DNA of 49,356 nt from Flavobacteriales bacterium (GTDB taxonomy: Bacteria > Bacteroidota > Bacteroidia > NS11-12g > UBA955): positions 1 to 49,356 of the forward strand of contig CANKVN010000005.1 in NCBI GenBank assembly GCA_947487055.1, in the 5' to 3' direction. Shown piece by piece: positions 43,530 to 49,356 of the stretch (position 1 is its first letter; each line of letters starts with the position of its first letter). The notes below the pieces were generated by a model. The model was not told the origin of the DNA. It saw nothing but the letters and a program-made list of their open reading frames with translations, and made no database searches. The position numbers were made by a program, and so were the translations under genes.

Positions 43530-43683
43530 AAGCAACAGATGCCGTTCATAAGGCATCATTGCCTTCAAAAACCATTATTAACCTATCTCTTTTCCCCTCA
43601 AATACCATATGGTTATTTGGCTTTATGCCAATACAGGATTACTAATAAATCTGTATTCGTTTTTAACTGATGGGTGCGTATGC

Positions 43684-43716
43684 AAAAAAGGTTGTTCGCC
43701 AAATAGCGAACAACCT
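43684..43716 (-). terminator. Terminator of the giant adhesin gene
   Basis: A perfect 11-bp stem (AGGTTGTTCGC 43689-43699 with 43706-43716), a 6-nt loop, and an A6 run on the plus strand that reads as T6 after the hairpin on the minus strand. Confidence 0.88.
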
Positions 43717-43738
43717 AATGAGCAAGTTAATTAATCAC

Positions 43739-46700
43739 TTACCTCAGGAGGGTAACATTGCCCTTCATTTCTTTTTCCAGGCCTGTGATGTCGGTATAAT
43801 TTAAGTATACACCATACACACCCACCGGATAATAATTGCCTTGCTTATCCAACCCGTTCCACTTCCCGTTTACCTCGTCGAAAATTTTATTTCCCCAACG
43901 ATCATAAATACGCAACCTATATGAAGTAATGCTTACGGTGGTTGGGTAAAAGAAATCATTGTTGTTATTGTTATTTGGGGTAAAGGCATTTGGGAGCCAG
44001 GTTTTCGGCTTGTATGCAATGTTGAATACTTGCTGGCTGCTGTCCATACAATACTTGCCGGAATACACTGAAAAATCTTTGGAACTTACCACCTGCTTGA
44101 CAATGAGGCTGCCTGCATCGTTACGGTTGAACGTGGTAATGGGGTTCGAAGACCAGTACTGGTTATTCAAATAATAGGTCCAGCGGTTTGCTGCAGTGCT
44201 AAAATCCTTCAGTTCGTATTCGGTCTCCGTTAAATAAACGGATGCCTGGGGCGTGAGCATGAACTTGGACTGGGGAACGGCAAACACCCTCGCACTCACC
44301 TTGGCGGAATCTTTGCAAATATTGGTTGCATCGGCCTGATATGAGGCAAACATCCTGTAGGTTCCGGACTGCTTATCTGAAGAGGTTGACACCTTGGGAT
44401 TTGGATCTGCAGAGGAATATCCTAAAGGTCCCTGCCACAAATACTGGTAATTGCCACCACCATTTGAATACAGGTGCAATGGCTCTCCTGCGCAAACAGG
44501 TTCTGTGGCCACTGGTTTAATAACGGGACGGGGATAGACCAAAACATGCGTTGTCAGGGTGTCCTTACAACCATATTTATCGACGGCATAAAGGGTGAAT
44601 TTTCCGGACATGCTATCTTCAATATCTGTAATCAAGGGACTTTGCAGGGTGCTGCTGTAACCGTTGGGACCAGACCAGCGGTATTTTTCTGCGCCATAGC
44701 CCGCCAATATCAGGTTAGCACCTGCACATAACTGTTGATCGTTGCTGATGTTGATATTGTCTTCAATGTTGAGTTTTACACTATCCCATGACTGACAGGT
44801 ATTGGCATCGGTTCCCCTAACATAATACAGGCCACCCATGGACAATGTGAGCCCGCTGATGCTAGGATTTTGCACCCCTGAGGTGAAGCCATTGGGGCCA
44901 ACCCAATTATAAGTAACCGCACCACGCGAACGCAAGGTGATGGTATCGCTCTTGCAATGCGGCGGATTCTGCTGAATCCAGGCAATTACATTCGGCAATT
45001 TGTTTATCACAACTGCAATCTTAGTGGTGTCATAACAGCCCTGCTTATCCCTTGCCATCAGCGTATACTGGCCTGAATCGGCAAAAACAGCATTTGTTTT
45101 AACATAATTGGGGTAGGCTTTGCTCAACAATATCTTATTGGGACCAAACCACCAGACAGAATCTGCTTCATACTGATAAGCACCCAGCTGTATGGCACTG
45201 TTATAGCAAAATGCCACCTGGTTTTTGGTCAATACCGGATTCTTGGCCGGCTGTTTCACGGTAAAGGTGTCAAGCGCGGTGCAGCCTTTATAATCTTTGA
45301 GGGTTACAATATAGTTGCCTGCCTTCAATTTTGAGGCCGTTGGCGTGTACTGTTTCGGCAATGAATTCCAGTTGTAGGTATAGCCACCATTTCCACCTTT
45401 AGGACCAATACTGATGGATGCTGTTCTGGCACCGTAGCAAATCAAATCCACCTGACCATTTCTTTGCACCTGGAGTTTTGCTGGTTCTTTAATGTAAACT
45501 GGGGTATAATCCATACAGCCATTGGCATCGAGCACATAGGCATCATACTTAAATGGAATTTGCCGTGCAGGAACTCCCTTTAAGGTGGTGCCCCTGATGG
45601 TGTCTTTACCGGTATAATACCAGAATCCATAAGGGAGCTTGCCTCCTACTGCTGCAATTTCGGCAAGGCCATCGCTAAACCCGTTACAAGAAACACTGTC
45701 GGTTTTTTTCACATAAATATCCAGTTCAGCAGGCTGGGTAAGCTGAATGGTATCCTTGTGCAAGCATCCGTGGGCGTCGGTAGATCGTACCCAATAACTT
45801 TGGGCCAGCAACTTGGTGGAACGCTTGACGGTATCTCCATTTTCCCATACGTAGCGGTATGGCGGTGTTCCACCTGCAAGTTCAAATTCAGCCCATCCAC
45901 TGTTCCCGTTATAACAAAGCACATTCTGCCTCTTTTTAAACAGGGTTATAAGCGAATCCGGCTGCGCCACTGTTATCTTCAGCGTATCATAACAACCTTG
46001 AAAATCCCGGATATAAACCCAATGGTTACCGGCATCCAGGTTATTCTTGGTATAGCCCTGAGCAGTATATCCACCATTGTCCCATTTCACATAGTGAGGG
46101 GTAGTTCCACCACTGACGCTGACTTCCGCAAATCCGGATTTGTCTTTGTAACAATTCAGGTTAATCAATTTCGCAATCTGAATCTTGATATCATCAGGTT
46201 GGGCGAGGAAGATACTGTCTTTGGTTAAACAGCTGTTGGCATCCCTTAGTTGCAAGACATACCATCCGGCAGCCAAATTTTTAGCTGTCTTATCAGTATA
46301 CTTTTTATTGTTGTTCCACAGGTAATTGTATACGCCGGTTCCACCGCGGGCAGTGGCTGTAATTTGTCCTGAGGTATCACCAAAACAGCGGATGTAGGTA
46401 TCTATTTTAAACTTCGCTTTCAGGCTATCTGGCTGGGCAATCATCACCGTATCTGATTGCTGGCATCGGTTGGCATCGGTAACCAAGACCTTATATAAAC
46501 CCGCCTTAAGGTTCTTGTATGTATTGCCTATTGTTTTGTTTTTCGAAATCCAGGTAATGGTATCCCACTGGTAGAAATAAACAGGCTTACCGCCAGAAAC
46601 CGTAACCGTGGCATTGCCCGTTTTGCCACCTGCACACAAAACATCATTTCGTGCAATGCTAAAATTCCATTTTGCAGGATTGGCTACTTTTACTTCTACA

Positions 46701-49356
46701 GTATCCTTACAACCCCGCTTATCGGTTACCACCACATAATGGGTACCTGCGCCAACTTTTACCAGTACGCTGGAGTCAAGTGCAACCTTATTGTTCCATT
46801 TGTATTTGTATAATTTGGTACCGCCGGTAACCAGTGTGTGCAACTGTGCGGTGCTGGAATCCCTGCACAACAATGGATCTATGGTAATGCTTGCCGCCAA
46901 TACTGCGGCAGGTTCTCCCACTTTTACCGAATCCATCTTAACATAACCGGTAATCAAATCTGTAACGACAACCGTGTAAATTCCGGCAGGAACGTTAATA
47001 AGAGAATCATTGAACCTTGCAGGCGTTGTTAACCACTTAAATTGATAGGACCCGGAGCCCCGACTGGCATTCACCCTTGCAATACCGGAAGATAACCCCT
47101 TACAACTTACGCTGTCTGCGAAAAGTTCAATCGTCAAACAATCATTGATTTTTACAGATTCCTGGAAAGTATCCTGGCAGCCAAGTGTATCTGTACCGAT
47201 TAGGGTATAGATGCCTGCATAACTAGTGGTAACATAAGGAATTGACGGTGCTGTACTCTTGCTGTTAAACAACTGCGGGCCTGACCATTGCCATTTCCAT
47301 CTTGGATTTCCAAGGGCGCTGAGCTTTAAAGAATCGCCTGCGCAAACCGGGCTGTTGGACTTACTGCTCATGGGCCTTGGGCCTACCAAAATATCCTTAA
47401 CTACAGAATCTGAACAAAAGAAGCCACTGTCAGAAACAACCACACTATACCGGCCTTCATAGCTGTATTTATTCAAGGGCAGCACCAGTTTAGCCTTGTA
47501 ATAGGTTTCCCCATTGGGTGTTCGCCACTGGTAGCGGTATTTCTTGGTTGTGGAGATGGTATTGAGGGTCAGAGACTGCCATAAACAAACCTGACTATCA
47601 CCAAATATCTTCAATCCCGGGATTGCAGGATGTACCTTTACCAGGTAGTAAGCAGTATCCTTACACAAGTTCGAGTCTATACCCAAAACACTGTATAGAC
47701 CAGAATCGGGCATTGTAACCTTGATACGCGTGGGACTGGCAGCATAATTCAGGAAGTTATTCGGACCTGTCCAAACATAATTCTTGGCCCCTTTAACATA
47801 CAGGTTAAGGTTGCTTCCCGAACATAGCTGCGTATCGCCGGAAACGGATATATTAGGCAAGCCATGAACGACATATTTAATTGAATCCTCGTTTCTGCAA
47901 CCTCTTGCATCTTTAATTTGCAGTTTATACCTCCCTGCATCGGTTAATTTAAGTGATGGCAACACCAAAGTATCCGCAGTAACTGTTTGTTTATCAGGTT
48001 TTGTCCAAACAACACTGCTGGCCGTTTTAAAGGCGTTATACAACAGCCCTTTTTGACCCACACACTCCGGTGAGTTGGCTATAAGTTTTAATTTGGGCGG
48101 ACGCAATATATTTGGTGTCGTGTATGCGGTATCAATACAGCCATTTGCACTTTTTACAACAATCCGGTATTGCCCGTCCCTACTGGAATCCACCATTTTA
48201 ACTACGGGATTTTGAACATTGGAATAGAAACTCTTTGCATCCCAGTCAAAAGAATACGTGCTTTTGTTGTAGCTGCTGATGTTAGCAAACAGTTTTAAGG
48301 TGTCGCCTGAACATACAGGTGAATTGTCTTTGGCAGATACCCTGAAGCCGGGTTTAACATCAACCTTGATGGTGAAATCATCCTTACATTGGTTCGTATC
48401 TGTTACCCACACGGTATAGTTTCCCAAATAATTTGAGTCTGCATTGTATATCAGGTTATCCTGCAGGGTTGAAGTATAACCGTTGGGACCAAACCACTTG
48501 TAGCTAAATCCTCCATTGGATTTCAATGAAAGTTTACCCCTTGTGCAAACAGGACTGTTGCTATATGCGGTTGCGGTTGGCAATGGATTAACCTTTATGT
48601 TTAATGCTGCTGTTGCCTTTGATTCACAAGCTACAGTATTCAGCGTTGATAATGTTATTCTCCGGTACTGTGAGGTTTTGGTTAATCCGGCTGGCACATC
48701 ATAAATGGCTGTTGTAGCACCTGTAATCGTTGTCCATGTTTTCCCGGTATCTATGCTTGATTCCCAGCGGTAGGATACGGTACCATCACCTGAGCCGGCT
48801 GTTGTACTGATGAATGCCACAGGGTCGTCGCCGCTGCATATTGTCTGATCACTACCTACTGCACCTGCTGTTGGTACACTCTGTACTGTCACTGTTATGG
48901 CTTTTGTTTCTATAGATTCACAAGTTAATGAACTTAGGGTTGATAATGTAATCCTCCGGTATTGGGTGGTTACGGTCAGACCAGCAGGTACATCATAAGT
49001 AGTGCCTGTAACTCCTGATATTACTGACCATGTAGCACCTGCATTGGTGCTTGATTCCCAGCGGTAGGATATGGTACCATCACCAGATCCTGCTGTTGTG
49101 CTGGTGAAGGCTGCAGGGTCGTCGGCATTACAGATGGTTTGATCTGAACCGATAACTCCTGCTGTAGGTATAGTTCTTACAGTTACTGTCACTGCAGCTG
49201 TTGCAACCGATTCGCACGAAACTGCATTTAATGTCGTAACTGTTATTCTGCGATACTGTGTAGTTATCGTAAGGCCTGCAGGTACATCATAGGTAGCTCC
49301 GGTAGCTCCGGAAATGGTAGACCATGTTGAGCCACCGTTTGTGCTGGATTCCCAAC
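43739..49356 (-). CDS. Giant T9SS type B adhesin with SprB repeats (5' end outside window)
   Basis: The frame stays open to the right edge, giving 1871 visible residues; a GTG at 49192 is internal, not the start. From the visible N-terminal side there are three tandem 98-residue repeats, then several Ig/PKD-like segments of the WTGPNNFL/CKDTAY type, eight SprB-like repeats (each with a Cys near the start, a S-G-x-A block, then G-G and Y-x-Y-x-W), more Ig-like segments, and a C-terminal gliding-motility domain (CHU_C): WLPNAFTPNNN, then YDRWGNKIF, WNG and PVGVYGVYL. This domain directs T9SS type B secretion. The SprB family includes the mobile gliding adhesin of Flavobacterium, so surface adhesion or motility is likely. 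Confidence 0.92.
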   Translation of the reverse strand, partial: WESSTNGGSTWSTISGATGATYDVPAGLTITTQYRRITVTTLNAVSCESVATAAVTVTVRTIPTAGVIGSDQTICNADDPAAFTSTTAGSGDGTISYRWESSTNAGATWSVISGVTGTTYDVPAGLTVTTQYRRITLSTLSSLTCESIETKAITVTVQSVPTAGAVGSDQTICSGDDPVAFISTTAGSGDGTVSYRWESSIDTGKTWTTITGATTAIYDVPAGLTKTSQYRRITLSTLNTVACESKATAALNIKVNPLPTATAYSNSPVCTRGKLSLKSNGGFSYKWFGPNGYTSTLQDNLIYNADSNYLGNYTVWVTDTNQCKDDFTIKVDVKPGFRVSAKDNSPVCSGDTLKLFANISSYNKSTYSFDWDAKSFYSNVQNPVVKMVDSSRDGQYRIVVKSANGCIDTAYTTPNILRPPKLKLIANSPECVGQKGLLYNAFKTASSVVWTKPDKQTVTADTLVLPSLKLTDAGRYKLQIKDARGCRNEDSIKYVVHGLPNISVSGDTQLCSGSNLNLYVKGAKNYVWTGPNNFLNYAASPTRIKVTMPDSGLYSVLGIDSNLCKDTAYYLVKVHPAIPGLKIFGDSQVCLWQSLTLNTISTTKKYRYQWRTPNGETYYKAKLVLPLNKYSYEGRYSVVVSDSGFFCSDSVVKDILVGPRPMSSKSNSPVCAGDSLKLSALGNPRWKWQWSGPQLFNSKSTAPSIPYVTTSYAGIYTLIGTDTLGCQDTFQESVKINDCLTIELFADSVSCKGLSSGIARVNASRGSGSYQFKWLTTPARFNDSLINVPAGIYTVVVTDLITGYVKMDSVKVGEPAAVLAASITIDPLLCRDSSTAQLHTLVTGGTKLYKYKWNNKVALDSSVLVKVGAGTHYVVVTDKRGCKDTVEVKVANPAKWNFSIARNDVLCAGGKTGNATVTVSGGKPVYFYQWDTITWISKNKTIGNTYKNLKAGLYKVLVTDANRCQQSDTVMIAQPDSLKAKFKIDTYIRCFGDTSGQITATARGGTGVYNYLWNNNKKYTDKTAKNLAAGWYVLQLRDANSCLTKDSIFLAQPDDIKIQIAKLINLNCYKDKSGFAEVSVSGGTTPHYVKWDNGGYTAQGYTKNNLDAGNHWVYIRDFQGCYDTLKITVAQPDSLITLFKKRQNVLCYNGNSGWAEFELAGGTPPYRYVWENGDTVKRSTKLLAQSYWVRSTDAHGCLHKDTIQLTQPAELDIYVKKTDSVSCNGFSDGLAEIAAVGGKLPYGFWYYTGKDTIRGTTLKGVPARQIPFKYDAYVLDANGCMDYTPVYIKEPAKLQVQRNGQVDLICYGARTASISIGPKGGNGGYTYNWNSLPKQYTPTASKLKAGNYIVTLKDYKGCTALDTFTVKQPAKNPVLTKNQVAFCYNSAIQLGAYQYEADSVWWFGPNKILLSKAYPNYVKTNAVFADSGQYTLMARDKQGCYDTTKIAVVINKLPNVIAWIQQNPPHCKSDTITLRSRGAVTYNWVGPNGFTSGVQNPSISGLTLSMGGLYYVRGTDANTCQSWDSVKLNIEDNINISNDQQLCAGANLILAGYGAEKYRWSGPNGYSSTLQSPLITDIEDSMSGKFTLYAVDKYGCKDTLTTHVLVYPRPVIKPVATEPVCAGEPLHLYSNGGGNYQYLWQGPLGYSSADPNPKVSTSSDKQSGTYRMFASYQADATNICKDSAKVSARVFAVPQSKFMLTPQASVYLTETEYELKDFSTAANRWTYYLNNQYWSSNPITTFNRNDAGSLIVKQVVSSKDFSVYSGKYCMDSSQQVFNIAYKPKTWLPNAFTPNNNNNNDFFYPTTVSITSYRLRIYDRWGNKIFDEVNGKWNGLDKQGNYYPVGVYGVYLNYTDITGLEKEMKGNVTLLR
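45360..47135 (-). repeat. Eight SprB-like repeats within the giant adhesin
   Basis: Eight diverged protein repeats of about 70-80 residues, each opening with a Cys block (CKGLSSG, CRDSS, CAGGKTG, CFGDTSG, CYKDKSG, CYNGNSG, CNGFSDG, CYGARTA) and continuing with a Gly-Gly turn and a Y-x-W strand. They match the SprB repeat type of Bacteroidota surface proteins. Confidence 0.8.
48591..49356 (-). repeat. Tandem 294-bp (98-aa) repeats in the giant adhesin
   Basis: Two full units and part of a third. The anchor TTCCCA recurs at 48761, 49055 and 49349, exactly 294 bp apart each time. Each unit carries GSDQTIC, AGSGDGT, SYRWESS, YDVPAGLT and QYRRITL blocks. More copies probably lie beyond the right edge. 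Confidence 0.9.

Noticed and set aside
48591..49356. Repeats as a CRISPR array or mobile element
   Set aside because: The unit is 294 bp, coding and in frame within the adhesin; there are no spacers and no cas genes.

Overview
The window comes from a member of the phylum Bacteroidota, probably of the Chitinophagales/Sphingobacteriia type. The lineage below phylum is a guess. Four lines of evidence support this: a SusC/SusD pair; four proteins with type IX secretion (T9SS) C-terminal domains, one of them the gliding-motility CHU_C type; many lipoproteins with a Cys-Lys-Lys start; and promoters of the Bacteroidota form TTTG-N19-TAnnTTTG. I saw no tRNA, rRNA, CRISPR array, insertion sequence or phage gene.

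Layout. 1-5.7 kb is housekeeping: the 3' end of infB, a small lipoprotein gene, a DUF2795 gene, an O-methyltransferase, a MarR regulator divergent from kynureninase (kynU), and a Ppx/GppA phosphatase. 5.8-27.8 kb is a starch/maltodextrin utilisation locus. It holds susC-susD plus two accessory surface proteins; a convergent five-gene operon (BadF-type sugar kinase, beta-phosphoglucomutase, GH65 maltose phosphorylase, two GH13 enzymes); a NrtR/AraR-type regulator; an SLC45-like MFS transporter; a third GH13; a T9SS-secreted protein with tandem carbohydrate-binding-like domains; and a T9SS-secreted multidomain GH13. 27.9-31.0 kb holds ftsH and a PerM-type permease. 31.0-36.0 kb is a tight mixed minus-strand operon (PAP2-like, enoyl-CoA hydratase, M43 metalloprotease, rsmI, lnt). 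36.2-40.7 kb is pheT, a coiled-coil gene, zapA and rny. 40.8-43.5 kb is accessory: an orphan protein and a two-gene lipoprotein pair whose first member is a cholesterol-dependent-cytolysin-like protein without the C-terminal membrane-binding domain. 43.7 kb to the right edge is the 3' part of a giant T9SS type B adhesin with SprB repeats and 98-residue tandem repeats.

How the starch locus fits together (inference from families): the T9SS amylase, the binding protein and the lipoprotein GH13 cut and hold starch outside the cell. SusCD import the oligosaccharides and a secreted GH13 trims them. The MFS carrier takes maltose into the cytoplasm. GH65 phosphorolysis gives beta-glucose-1-phosphate and glucose. 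PgmB turns the first into glucose-6-phosphate, and the BadF kinase probably phosphorylates the second. Four copies of the inverted repeat GTGT-N7-ACAC lie at the promoters of this locus (susC; kinase operon/regulator; transporter; third GH13/binding protein), which points to one regulon, most simply controlled by the NrtR-type protein encoded in the middle.

The most interesting items are the cytolysin-like lipoprotein pair, the GTGT-N7-ACAC regulon, and the recurrent placing of the -7 promoter element 4-6 nt before the start codon, which suggests leaderless mRNAs.
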